From an uncultured Eubacteriales bacterium (GTDB taxonomy: Bacteria > Bacillota > Clostridia > UBA1381 > UMGS1253): DNA of 64,000 nt. The translations under genes and the position numbers were made by a program. The notes beneath the pieces are model-generated. The model was not told where the DNA came from and ran no database searches. It saw only the letters and a program-made list of their open reading frames with translations. Positions 27,901-35,064 of this stretch are shown here, in pieces. Within the stretch, counting starts at the first letter, position 1. Each line of letters starts with the position of its first letter. The stretch spans positions 62,001 through 126,000 of the forward strand of contig CABUKE010000003.1 in NCBI GenBank assembly GCA_902492065.1, given 5' to 3'.

Positions 27901-27925
27901 TGATAGACAGCACCTTTTTTAACAT
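21959..27925 (-). CDS. Giant secreted multi-module polysaccharide deacetylase
   Basis: 1988 residues from the ATG at 27925, which follows AAAGGG and begins a signal peptide (MLKKVLSIILAVALLASV..., cleavage near ALAQQ). An in-frame start at 27979 would put non-signal sequence first. Layout: three units of a LamG-like sandwich plus an ~80-residue beta domain (about 30-1000), each LamG having an ENF/ETFD-type start. The NodB-type deacetylase domain follows (about 1160-1380) with the catalytic Asp pair in TLTMDDGVQ and zinc His in SHSKTH. Then come an Ig-like module (about 1475-1563), another LamG-like domain (1568-1785), an SbsA/Big_5-type Ig domain (1788-1888) and a C-terminal beta domain. No SLH or LPxTG anchor is visible. 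It would remove N- or O-acetyl groups from a glycan; which one is unknown. Confidence 0.85.
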   Translation of the reverse strand: MLKKVLSIILAVALLASVCPAALAQQLETEGSSWVQTFTDLAENTVPEGMRLEGLPALYEGAETLPEEQKNIAFTQGVGGLFGKEAGDTAFLARTQYDGDTLPTIPPDTGAYAGIKLKNDAGDDGKSAILPGITALVEDDVLHISFEYAVNNYAADRQVKLWARPSNKKVQETGSTFLKIGKDTGAVSVFGSAANGFVMPLNQWVRFDFVFREPKRTGGSYVDVYINGELAIEDLVFDAKSGKPMDVIEPLMGFGYLEFIEPMGLVDGVYPQTDTYVDNISIAFGKEVPQINGVTLSHSDAQIDANINNATNSIILPNSITAEAFLSGLSVEGGSAYLVTLGGAEQTGSSSIESGYVRVDTGDGRYIYYNLSVYEQSNYLEENFNGKTITSKEELAEQTALTLAGADGVTVQSRTAMGGRSSGDSSLAVTAGTEETDTVLSWTADAAIAEETIVLEQSVLVNSGAALELRAGFSGAEPAKTVIALFDAAGKILVNGQDTGKTWQPNRFYRVAAVISRAAGTWSVYVNGEACVENAEISVDGITGLDGMEAVLLGSGTTAAFDDFKVHTGEYVPSADDISVTARTDDCIVSEGEKTIYILPGTDKDALLDLLTLDNCELDAIYTDTSLTQTTTDSTLTDGNVLLLVNAIGTVFEGYTVSIMEDVLGIESMSKYTFDNEAKTVIAPVGMPISEFYEMITLYSGHTGQVVDAAGEPVSADSKITLGSDWEYRITYKSLTADYEMVTAYVNETFDDLAGEKIYESGTDYNGMRLDISKIGGSAENVYVEGVTDNGENVAKFYSNATNPDGQAKITLRCDNIAPEKTKAPFILTWDMKMDDLNGLNSIVLRYTHKNGETDKYHNLLDVQGGTIELAGSAVATYETGEWVRFAIAISPSGGMSRAYVNGKLVYDRGLSVFQKLADHIDDIIFTHGVTNGERTTLMDNIAFYPAYDINSYDVSQMDSSASTEYDIVGEDNEITGYGPATVEEFLGLFTFPEGATYGVVDASGAPATGESTVEPGMTLAVTSADGQYTTKYPIGERMRIKTALNIAGREMGYLIEGEATATAEAYSALPQEMELSLSYTNTADPSKNKTVTDRKTVSGAATFETGVAAQVLNQEGETLTMRLTDPARDEDLAEPVILTYTGQLDLGSEIMEAKNGATSIVTLTMDDGVQGYVEKFNSLYQTYGLRGTAMVWSNRLAENLAFYSRIFEQGYIDLGSHSKTHVTLTSSVTDEVREAEIKGSQSEMKAMFPGQEVITYAPADNKLDDRSLELAKETYWAIRRGKRGFNSLNPPEDGIGGWYDLKIQGVYNPIDMNEQDCTLDHLLDIAAEEPVWMIEMFHGLDGGFGAVSTAVATQHFKKMSEMQNEGKIWVASFPEATKYIRERQNTVISDVATEDTRTVTLTMTNLPEDIFNAPLTVKSEVPADWASGYVKVTQGSSVQAPDIVLEEGRYYIYYDAVPNKGGITIESVAEKPMITITGLKIVSEGEMEQQADAVTPVLFTAQTTPTGSVDDTGIGWYVNGERQTAYDGKLEFSFTPRDVGTYVIYAMDSKTGIKSLESVVTVKEPGLQFEDDFNGYGEAATVPSDNWYTNATVGLEAVSDDSADKAAVFGLSLNEAKYPALHKTANAQTGTPLVYRAKVKLVNDGSNKQKFYLEIRNSEEGNVQANRMTVFQINHDTITSASGAEIGKISMGEWLAFSVCIVPGNEVKGEEPGADTTLSKIRISLSSPALTDMQGGNVGADIFFEEEVSLANIAISEYGTCNMLFNNDFSKANEAAKTYLDDVMIYNPQSLRMSAPAEPVNPGESVTIKVNKDLYGFDASKVTVTKDGGVPAVIKTASYSLFNPGEIVLEFDYGALEKSSTYTVTLSGLMDAAGDDVSGSATFTTSDKDVPINSSIMEDVACYFDGETVILETESERNILAYIAVYETVDGAQRVKDVTEYRVTCAAGQEAQFTLTKPEVLPGEEAVLLIWESGTLKPVIKAVTLEQ

Positions 27926-28059
27926 GATGCACCATCCCTTTCTATAATAATTAAATATTGTATATTCCTTCCATTGCATATTTTTTGTTATTTTTTAATT
28001 GCGAAAAAAATGAAATATAGCTTGGGTCAATTATTTTAAAACGAAAATCCTATGCCATA

Positions 28060-28088
28060 TTGACAAAATTAATTATATAACCTAAAAT
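28060..28088 (+). promoter_or_regulatory. Promoter of the araC-type gene
   Basis: TTGACA (28060-28065), 17 bases, TAAAAT (28083-28088). The surrounding 27926-28187 is very AT-rich and otherwise shows no gene; a promoter for the divergent giant gene was not clear. Confidence 0.75.
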
Positions 28089-28187
28089 AAAATTGTAAAT
28101 ATTTTCATGACAAAATGCTTGTAATTCGATAAAAAAAGTAATTATATTATATTTTTTGTTACAGAATTAACAGGGAGGAGTCTGGCT

Positions 28188-29114
28188 ATGTTTGAAACAA
28201 ACGGCAGCTTTGGAACGACCAGGATTGCTGACGCAGTCTGTACCGAGGAGGATACGGATAGTTTATATTGCATAGACCGTATCTTCTGGCACGAATGTAA
28301 CGAACAGTATGGACTTTCGCGCAGCAATGGTGCAGATAATTATTTAATCCTGTTAAGTATGTCCGGACACGGGCTGTTAGAAATTGAAGCAAACAACTAT
28401 GTGCTGCAAGGCGGAGATATTGCTATAATTCCGCGCGGAACGCCTCACCGCTACCGCTGCGCGCCTGGCTCAATCTGGACGTTTTATGGGATACACATTT
28501 TCCCCAACCATGTTTCCTGCCTGATAAACCGCATTGTCAAAGAAAACGGCGTATGTTTTACACACGACGACCCAAATATGCAGGCTGACCTGTTGGAGCA
28601 CATGATTCTTAATATCAAAGATAACTCGCCTTCCTGCAACTTTGAAAACTCTCTTTTGTTGAGCGAATTTTTGCATGGACTTTTTCACGCAAAAGAGCCT
28701 TGCGTACCGGACAGGCGCGCCGCTAATGTTTTGGAACGTGCAATCGCCTACATTGAACGCAATTATGCAAACCCAATTGATATTGAGGCGCTGTGCAGCG
28801 GGCTGTTTCTGTCCCCCTCCCACTTTACGCGGTTATTTAAAAGGCAGCTCGGCGTAACGCCGTATCAATATCTGGAGCATTACCGTATTTTACAGGCACG
28901 AATTCTGCTGTGTCAAACTCGAATGCCAGTTTCAGACATTGCCGCAACAGTTGGCTACAAAAGTGTAAGTAATTTTATTTTGTACTTTAAAAAGCATATC
29001 GGTACTACACCGGCCGCATACCGCAAATCACCAGGCCGCTACGACTCTGTGCAAAAGTCTTTTGCAAAACAGATGACATATTCCCTACTGTCGGCTGTAC
29101 ACCCAGGGCGATAG
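28188..29114 (+). CDS. AraC family transcriptional regulator
   Basis: 308 residues. N-terminal cupin sensor domain (about 40-150: GHGLLEIEANNYVLQGGDIAIIPRGTPHRYRC in blocks, with the PRGTPH turn) and a C-terminal double helix-turn-helix (about 185-285) including IDIEALCSGLFLSPSHFTRLFKRQLGVTPYQYL and VSDIAATVGYKSVSNFILYFKKHIGTTPAAYR. It starts behind GGGAGGAG. Members with this layout usually activate adjacent sugar-use genes on ligand binding. Its position between the divergent deacetylase and the downstream lyase makes these the likely targets. Confidence 0.9.
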   Translation: MFETNGSFGTTRIADAVCTEEDTDSLYCIDRIFWHECNEQYGLSRSNGADNYLILLSMSGHGLLEIEANNYVLQGGDIAIIPRGTPHRYRCAPGSIWTFYGIHIFPNHVSCLINRIVKENGVCFTHDDPNMQADLLEHMILNIKDNSPSCNFENSLLLSEFLHGLFHAKEPCVPDRRAANVLERAIAYIERNYANPIDIEALCSGLFLSPSHFTRLFKRQLGVTPYQYLEHYRILQARILLCQTRMPVSDIAATVGYKSVSNFILYFKKHIGTTPAAYRKSPGRYDSVQKSFAKQMTYSLLSAVHPGR

Positions 29115-29238
29115 GCTTTTTGGAACAAAAAAAGGGCTAAATCGTTCCATATTTCCCCTTGTAAAGAAGACCGACGCATGATAATATAAAATTACAGTGT
29201 CCTAAGCGAATCTTTTTATTAGAAATTAATAAAATACA

Positions 29239-29267
29239 TTGAAAAAAGTCCAAAGTTATGATATAAT
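29239..29267 (+). promoter_or_regulatory. Promoter of the heparinase-like lyase
   Basis: TTGAAA (29239-29244), 17 bases, TATAAT (29262-29267), giving a long (~120-base) untranslated leader before the ATG at 29396. The leader contains TTGCACAAAG, resembling an arm of the dyad before the FAD oxidoreductase. Confidence 0.75.
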
Positions 29268-29395
29268 AATGTTGTCTGTAAGTGTGTTTGCACAAAGGGG
29301 GGAGTTATATTTCGCATTCCACTTAGGTATATTTCCAAGTTATAAATAAATTTTATGTATTTATTTGTAAAATTTTAAAATTAGGAGGAACTTGT

Positions 29396-32300
29396 ATGGC
29401 AAAGAAAATTGTATCCCTTGTGCTGGCCATGACAATGGTTTTGAGCCTGTTTTCGACGCTGTCTTTTGCAGCAGACGACGAAACGTTCACAATTGTTGAC
29501 ATGAACAAAAAAAGCGTCATCACGGGCGCTGGCGCAAAGGCGAGCTCAAAAGAAACAAAAGACGCGAAGTATTCCGCGCAGTGGGACATGGATAAACTTA
29601 ACGACTTGATATTCAAGGACATTGAGCACGATATGTCCCAGTATTCCAAAATCAGCTTTAACATTAAGCTTGACTCGACCGGTCCGGCGACGATTTCGTT
29701 TGCATTGCACAGCGAAAATAACGGGACGGACGGTATCGACTATTACAGTAAAGAGTTGACGCTGACACCGGGTGATTGGGCAACGGTGGAGCTGAACTAT
29801 TCTGATCTTATGAAAAACCGTGAACCGAAAGGTTATAACGACATTGATAACATTACGCTGCATGGCATAGGCTGGAATAACAAGCATGAGGCTGGCGCAG
29901 TGGCGTATGTTGACTCAATCGTGCTTTCCGGCGCGCCGACGGATATAACAGGAAGCGGTAATACCGGGACCGACAAGCCAAATTCAAACGGTGGAAAAAC
30001 TTTCACGGAGGACGACACGGAAGTGGGAGAAAAGATTTTCTACAACGGCAAGGCTTCCGGCATGGACGGCCTTGGCAGTAATGAAAAAACGAATAAAATT
30101 GAAGGCGGTAAGGATGACGACGGAGCGAATTACATATATTTTGAAACATTGGACACGAACTCCGACTACCATCTCGACAAAACAATTTCTGGCGCAACAC
30201 GCTTTATGGTCATTCAAATGAAGCTTGCTTATGAAAAGAACTGTGTGAGCGGCAACATTCAGTATAAAGACAGTTCAAGTACCACGACCGAGTTGATGAA
30301 AATCAATAACGGGGTGCTTACCACAGGCAACAAGGAAATTGCCAAACTCAATTCAAAAGGCGAATATACCGATATCGCTTTCGCAATTGACTGGGTGGAC
30401 AATTCCGCGGATGTATATGTAGACGGCGAATTAGTTGAGGAGGGTCTGATTTTCGCTTCGCCCGATCGCGACGCTATCAGCTCGTTGCGTATTTATGTAG
30501 GCAGTGGAAACGCTGTAGGCAGCAACCTGCTGGTAAAGGACTACCTCGTTTATGAGGGCACAGAGCCGCGCGAAATTTCAAAAGATGACCTTGGCCCGCG
30601 CGTCAGCGTAGTGGCACAGGATAACTCTGCGGCAATCAAAACACTTGGCGACAATGTAGCGCTTGCGCTCGGCGGCAACGGTATTTACTATAATCGTGAA
30701 AAGCATGACATCGACGCGCCTGCATTTGAGACGGGTGACCGGACACTGGTTCCGGTGCGTGCAATCTCTGAGGCGTTTGGTCTGCAGGTTGACTGGGACG
30801 AAGCAACCGGGACGGTTACAATTGACGGCAAGTCCAAAATCGTAATCGGCAGCACGGAGATGATTCTCCCGGACGGCAGCACCTATACGCTTGATGTTCC
30901 AGCGGAAACGTATAACGACCGGACGTTCCTTCCCCTGCGCGCCCTGTGCGAGCAGATTCTGGGCAAGGTTGTTACGTGGGATGACCACGGTCTGATTGTG
31001 ATTGGCGATGCAGAATTCACAGCTAGTGAAAATGCATTGGTGGAAGCGTTCAACTACCTGCTTTACGACCGGCCGATGGCGGATGAACTGGTTCAGATTT
31101 TCAACGAGCAGAACCAGAACCAGCATCCGCGTGTTATGATGAACAAGGAAATTTATGACCGCGTCGTATATAATTATGCAAACGACGAGCTTGTAAAAGA
31201 GTGGGGCGATGCTATTATCCGCCAGGCGGATAATTACCTCAATGCCGCAATGCCGACCTATTCGATTCCGGACGGCTACCGTCTGCTTGCAACGAGCCGT
31301 GACGTTTACGGCCGTTCCAAGGTGCTTTCGATGGCGTATATCCTGACAAAGGATAAGAAATACTCTGACAATCTGTATCAGGTATTTACTGCAGCAGGTA
31401 ACTTCCCGGATTGGAATCAGCAGCACTTCCTCGATATCGGCGAGATGACATGTGCATTTGCAATCGGATATGACTGGCTCTACGATGTATGGACCGACGA
31501 GCAGCGTGCATTCCTGGAGGATAAAATTTATAACTACGGTCTTGTAGTAGCAGACAAAGCGTACTACAGCCAGCTCGGTGGCGACGGCTGGTGGACACCG
31601 GGCAATACGACAAACTGGAATGTTGTCTGCAACGGTGGTATTTTGATGGGTGCGACTGCAATTTTTGACAAGTATCCGGAGTTTTGTGCAAACCTCATCC
31701 AGCTTGAGGTACGCGACGTTGAGGCGATGATGAATTCGTTCTATCCGGCCGGCGCATGGTTCGAGGGTATCGGCTACTGGTCGTATACGCTGGACTATAC
31801 GGTAAATATGTTCAGTACGTTACAGGCTTGCTTTGGAACGGACTTTAACCTCACGAAAGCGCCTGGATTTGACCGTACGGTATACTTCTCGATGGCTGGT
31901 GACGGCCCGGTGTCGATCAACAACTATCACGACGCTGGCGAAGGACATCAGAACTCCTCGACGTATTTCTGGCTGTCGAACCAGTTCGATATCCCTGGCG
32001 TAACGAACGTACGCCTATTCAACATGGAAGAGTTTGGCTGGTCGCCTTCCCCGTTTGACCTGCTTTGGTACAATACGGATATTAAGGGCACAGATTTCGA
32101 ACTTGAAAAAGACACCTACCTGCCAGAAGTTGAATTTGTAGCAATGCGTAACTCGTGGGTTGACAACGAGGGTGCTTGGCTGTCGTTCCACGCAGGTCAG
32201 GCAAATGTAAATCACTCGCACCTTGACACAGGTTCCTTTGTAGTCGATTTGCTTGGTGAGCGCTGGGCAGTTGACCTTGGTGGTGACGACTACAATATGG

Positions 32301-33616
32301 ATGGCTATTTTGGCGGCAACAAACATAAGTATTACCGGCTCCGTCCGGAGGGACATAACCTCTATGTCATCAATCCGAGCGAGTATGAAGGACAGGATGT
32401 CAACTCCTTCTGTAAGGTAGAAAACGGCGTTGTATCCAAGCCGCGCGGTGCTTATGCAATTGCCGATCTGACACCGGCTTACGCGCGAGACGCTTCCAGC
32501 GCACGGCGCGGTTATATGCTGGCCGACGACCGCCGCAGCGCCCTGATTCGTGACGAAATCACATTTAAGAGCGGTGAGAATGACTTCTACTGGTTCAGCC
32601 ACATCAGCTCCGGCACAGAGGCGGAAATTGTAGACAACAATACCGTTATCCTTACCAAAAACGGCAAGAAGGTTAAGGTACTGATTGACACGAATCTTCC
32701 AGATTACGAGCTTTCAATTATGGATGCTGTTCCGCTTCCGTCCTCGCCTGTAATGCCGGCGCAGAACAAGAATGAAGGCATTCATAAGATTGCTATCCAC
32801 AGCCCGAAGGCTTCGGGCAGCGTATATGTTCAGGTGAAGTTTATTCCGGTTGACGATGTAAATGCGGATAAGCCGCTTGAAAACGTCGCGCTTGACGACT
32901 GGACAATTCCGGACGGCGACTTCGTTCCAGCGCCGATAGCACCGACGCTGACCGACCTGGCAAAGAACGGTGAAACGCTTACAGCATTTGAACCAAAGCA
33001 GACTGGTTACACGGTATCTGTTCCCTATGGCACAACGGAAGTTCCGGTTATTACAGCTGCTGCAGAAGCGGACTGTGATGTTGTAATCGAACAGTCGCAG
33101 AGCTTTGATACACCAACTATTGTATATGTTTCCCGCAAGGATGAACCGGATGTGGTTCGGAAGTATACCATCGGCTATACGGTTCTTCCGAAGCTGGAGG
33201 ACGTAAACGGCTGGAAGCGGTTACAGGTATCCGGCCATAGTGCTAGCGTAGAGCCGGAAGCGGAGCATCCCGCTACGCAGGTTTCCAACAACGACACATC
33301 TGCGGAATCCCGCTGGGCTGGTGAAGGAACCCAGTGGGTGCAGATTGACCTTGGTAGCGTGCAGTCCGTTTCGGCAATTGGCCTGAGCTGGTGGAAAGGA
33401 AACGAGCGTGCATATTCCTTCGATATCGAAGTTTCGACAGATGGCGTAAACTTTGAGCCTGTGCTGACTGAAAAGTCAAGTGACGGAAAGACGGAAGGCT
33501 ATGAGATTTTTGAGCTTGATAAGGCATACGAAGTACGTTACATCCGTTATGTCGGCTATGGCAACTCGGCAAACAACTGGAACTCTGTTACAGAGTTTGC
33601 CGCTCTGACAAAATAA
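29396..33616 (+). CDS. Secreted heparinase II/III-like polysaccharide lyase
   Basis: 1406 residues with a signal peptide ending LSFAADD (about 24). Modules: a CBM-like sandwich (about 30-185), a LamG-like domain (about 205-395), a copper-amine-oxidase-like stalk (about 400-540: GDRTLVPVRAISEAFG, NDRTFLPLRALCEQILG), an alpha-helical toroid (about 545-880), a heparinase II/III beta domain (about 890-1140, with NVNHSHLDTGSFVVDLLGE and RPEGHNLYVINPS), an ~80-residue beta domain (about 1180-1265) and a C-terminal F5/8C discoidin (CBM32-like, about 1280-1405). Such lyases cleave uronic-acid polysaccharides by beta-elimination; the exact PL family and substrate cannot be assigned by eye. It starts behind AGGAGG, 282 bases after the AraC gene. 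Confidence 0.88.
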   Translation: MAKKIVSLVLAMTMVLSLFSTLSFAADDETFTIVDMNKKSVITGAGAKASSKETKDAKYSAQWDMDKLNDLIFKDIEHDMSQYSKISFNIKLDSTGPATISFALHSENNGTDGIDYYSKELTLTPGDWATVELNYSDLMKNREPKGYNDIDNITLHGIGWNNKHEAGAVAYVDSIVLSGAPTDITGSGNTGTDKPNSNGGKTFTEDDTEVGEKIFYNGKASGMDGLGSNEKTNKIEGGKDDDGANYIYFETLDTNSDYHLDKTISGATRFMVIQMKLAYEKNCVSGNIQYKDSSSTTTELMKINNGVLTTGNKEIAKLNSKGEYTDIAFAIDWVDNSADVYVDGELVEEGLIFASPDRDAISSLRIYVGSGNAVGSNLLVKDYLVYEGTEPREISKDDLGPRVSVVAQDNSAAIKTLGDNVALALGGNGIYYNREKHDIDAPAFETGDRTLVPVRAISEAFGLQVDWDEATGTVTIDGKSKIVIGSTEMILPDGSTYTLDVPAETYNDRTFLPLRALCEQILGKVVTWDDHGLIVIGDAEFTASENALVEAFNYLLYDRPMADELVQIFNEQNQNQHPRVMMNKEIYDRVVYNYANDELVKEWGDAIIRQADNYLNAAMPTYSIPDGYRLLATSRDVYGRSKVLSMAYILTKDKKYSDNLYQVFTAAGNFPDWNQQHFLDIGEMTCAFAIGYDWLYDVWTDEQRAFLEDKIYNYGLVVADKAYYSQLGGDGWWTPGNTTNWNVVCNGGILMGATAIFDKYPEFCANLIQLEVRDVEAMMNSFYPAGAWFEGIGYWSYTLDYTVNMFSTLQACFGTDFNLTKAPGFDRTVYFSMAGDGPVSINNYHDAGEGHQNSSTYFWLSNQFDIPGVTNVRLFNMEEFGWSPSPFDLLWYNTDIKGTDFELEKDTYLPEVEFVAMRNSWVDNEGAWLSFHAGQANVNHSHLDTGSFVVDLLGERWAVDLGGDDYNMDGYFGGNKHKYYRLRPEGHNLYVINPSEYEGQDVNSFCKVENGVVSKPRGAYAIADLTPAYARDASSARRGYMLADDRRSALIRDEITFKSGENDFYWFSHISSGTEAEIVDNNTVILTKNGKKVKVLIDTNLPDYELSIMDAVPLPSSPVMPAQNKNEGIHKIAIHSPKASGSVYVQVKFIPVDDVNADKPLENVALDDWTIPDGDFVPAPIAPTLTDLAKNGETLTAFEPKQTGYTVSVPYGTTEVPVITAAAEADCDVVIEQSQSFDTPTIVYVSRKDEPDVVRKYTIGYTVLPKLEDVNGWKRLQVSGHSASVEPEAEHPATQVSNNDTSAESRWAGEGTQWVQIDLGSVQSVSAIGLSWWKGNERAYSFDIEVSTDGVNFEPVLTEKSSDGKTEGYEIFELDKAYEVRYIRYVGYGNSANNWNSVTEFAALTK

Positions 33617-33654
33617 GCTTCCAAAGAGCGTGTATTGATTATTTCTGAAATGAA

Positions 33655-33692
33655 GAAGCGGGTACAGTAAAAGCTGTACCCGCTTCTTTTTC
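33655..33692 (+). terminator. Terminator of the lyase gene
   Basis: GAAGCGGGTACAG-TAAAAG-CTGTACCCGCTTC then TTTTTC. A second, imperfect hairpin with CCCC/GGGG arms followed by TTCTTTTTT lies at about 33702-33748. Confidence 0.88.
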
Positions 33693-33757
33693 TCAATAGA
33701 ATCCCCAGGCCTCCTCGATATATGAAGCCCGGGGGTTCTTTTTTGCATTCTCTCAAA

Positions 33758-34957
33758 TTACAAATACCTTTGCAGAATGGTCTTAAAGTAATCCATATTC
33801 TCCCGTCCATCTACTGTTTCCCGGGCAATTGCAAAGGGATTTCCCTCCTGCCCGACATTTACAGAAAAGCCACATGCAAAATAGCGTTTTGCCTGCCAAA
33901 TTACATCGTCATTGAATTTCCCAAAGGGATAGGCAATATTTGTAATCTTTTTTCCTGTTATTTGCTCCAAAAGCCATTGCGATCCCGCCATTTCCTCCTG
34001 CAGTGCCTCCGGCGCAAGCGAAGTAAGGTCGTTGTGCGTTTTACTGTGGCTGCCTATATTAATCAGACCGCTATCTGCTAATTCCTTGATTTTTGCTTTA
34101 TCGAGCATCCACGCCTGGTCAATATTATTACATGCAACAAAGATTGTCGCCTTTGCATTGTATTTTTTCAGGATTCTATACGCATTTTCATAGTTGTCCA
34201 TGTATCCGTCGTCAAACGTAATAACAACCGGCTTCTCACAGTGGTCAGCATAGTACATTTCGTCCGGGAATAAAAAGGTATAGCCATTTTCCGCCAAATA
34301 CCGGATTTGCTCTTCGAACTCCGCCGCCTCCACATATAGGTACGCATAGGCATCGTTTTCCGGTGGCGGCGCAATGGTATGATACATCAGAACGGGTGTT
34401 TTTCTCGTCGGAAGCATTCCTATATGGGCTACGGGCTGATAGATAACGCTGTTGTAAATATGGTCTAACGCGCTCTGTATAAACGCCCGGTCTGCCCCTT
34501 CTTTTGGAAGAAAATATCCCCCGCCCAGCGTCCCGGTCATGGTGAGAAGTGCGACGCTGCTTACTGCATAATCGGCAATATCAGCACGGTCACTTAGTGC
34601 CGCAGCCTTCCGATTGTCGTAAATCAGCCGCGGGACAATATAATCCTGCACCCGCTTGAGCGCAACTGCGGCCTGCTCGCGTGTCATGACGTCATCTGGG
34701 TTGAAGTTTCCACAGCCGTCTCCCTTGACTAACCCAAGCGCATACGCCTCGCTGACGTATATATTAGAAACATCTGCAAACGGTTCGTACCCAATCCCAA
34801 AGTGTGAAATCGTCCCCTTCTGTTCCATGGTCTGCATGACAAGCTCATAAAACTCCAGGCGCGTCACCGCGCCGCCCTCCGCATGTGCCAAATTACTCCC
34901 CCCGCCGGATATCAAAACACATAACAACAGGGCCAATAGTGCTTTTGCCGTTTTCAT
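33758..34957 (-). CDS. SLH-domain surface polysaccharide deacetylase
   Basis: 399 residues. A signal peptide (to about LAHAEGG) is followed by two SLH-like repeats (about 30-105, with FADVSNIYVSEAYALGLVKGDGCGNFNP in pieces; 115-170 weaker), then a NodB domain (about 185-395). Catalytic motifs are VITFDDGY and SHSKTH, with the later AYPFGKF element. SLH modules bind pyruvylated wall polymer, so the enzyme should sit on the cell surface and de-acetylate wall or captured glycan. In-frame TTG at 34984 lies before the AAGGAG site; the ATG at 34957 is 11 bases after it and is chosen. Confidence 0.9.
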   Translation of the reverse strand: MKTAKALLALLLCVLISGGGSNLAHAEGGAVTRLEFYELVMQTMEQKGTISHFGIGYEPFADVSNIYVSEAYALGLVKGDGCGNFNPDDVMTREQAAVALKRVQDYIVPRLIYDNRKAAALSDRADIADYAVSSVALLTMTGTLGGGYFLPKEGADRAFIQSALDHIYNSVIYQPVAHIGMLPTRKTPVLMYHTIAPPPENDAYAYLYVEAAEFEEQIRYLAENGYTFLFPDEMYYADHCEKPVVITFDDGYMDNYENAYRILKKYNAKATIFVACNNIDQAWMLDKAKIKELADSGLINIGSHSKTHNDLTSLAPEALQEEMAGSQWLLEQITGKKITNIAYPFGKFNDDVIWQAKRYFACGFSVNVGQEGNPFAIARETVDGRENMDYFKTILQRYL

Positions 34958-35064
34958 CTCAAATGCAACTCCTTTTTTCGTCAAATTGGCATCGGCATCT
35001 CGTATATATAATTATACCAAAGAATTATATGAACTTCTACAATGATACAGAAGCTTAACAAACT

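Noticed and set aside
29115..29238. GGAAC/GTTCC pairing after the AraC gene as a terminator
   Set aside because: The stem is short, the loop long, and no T run follows at a useful distance.
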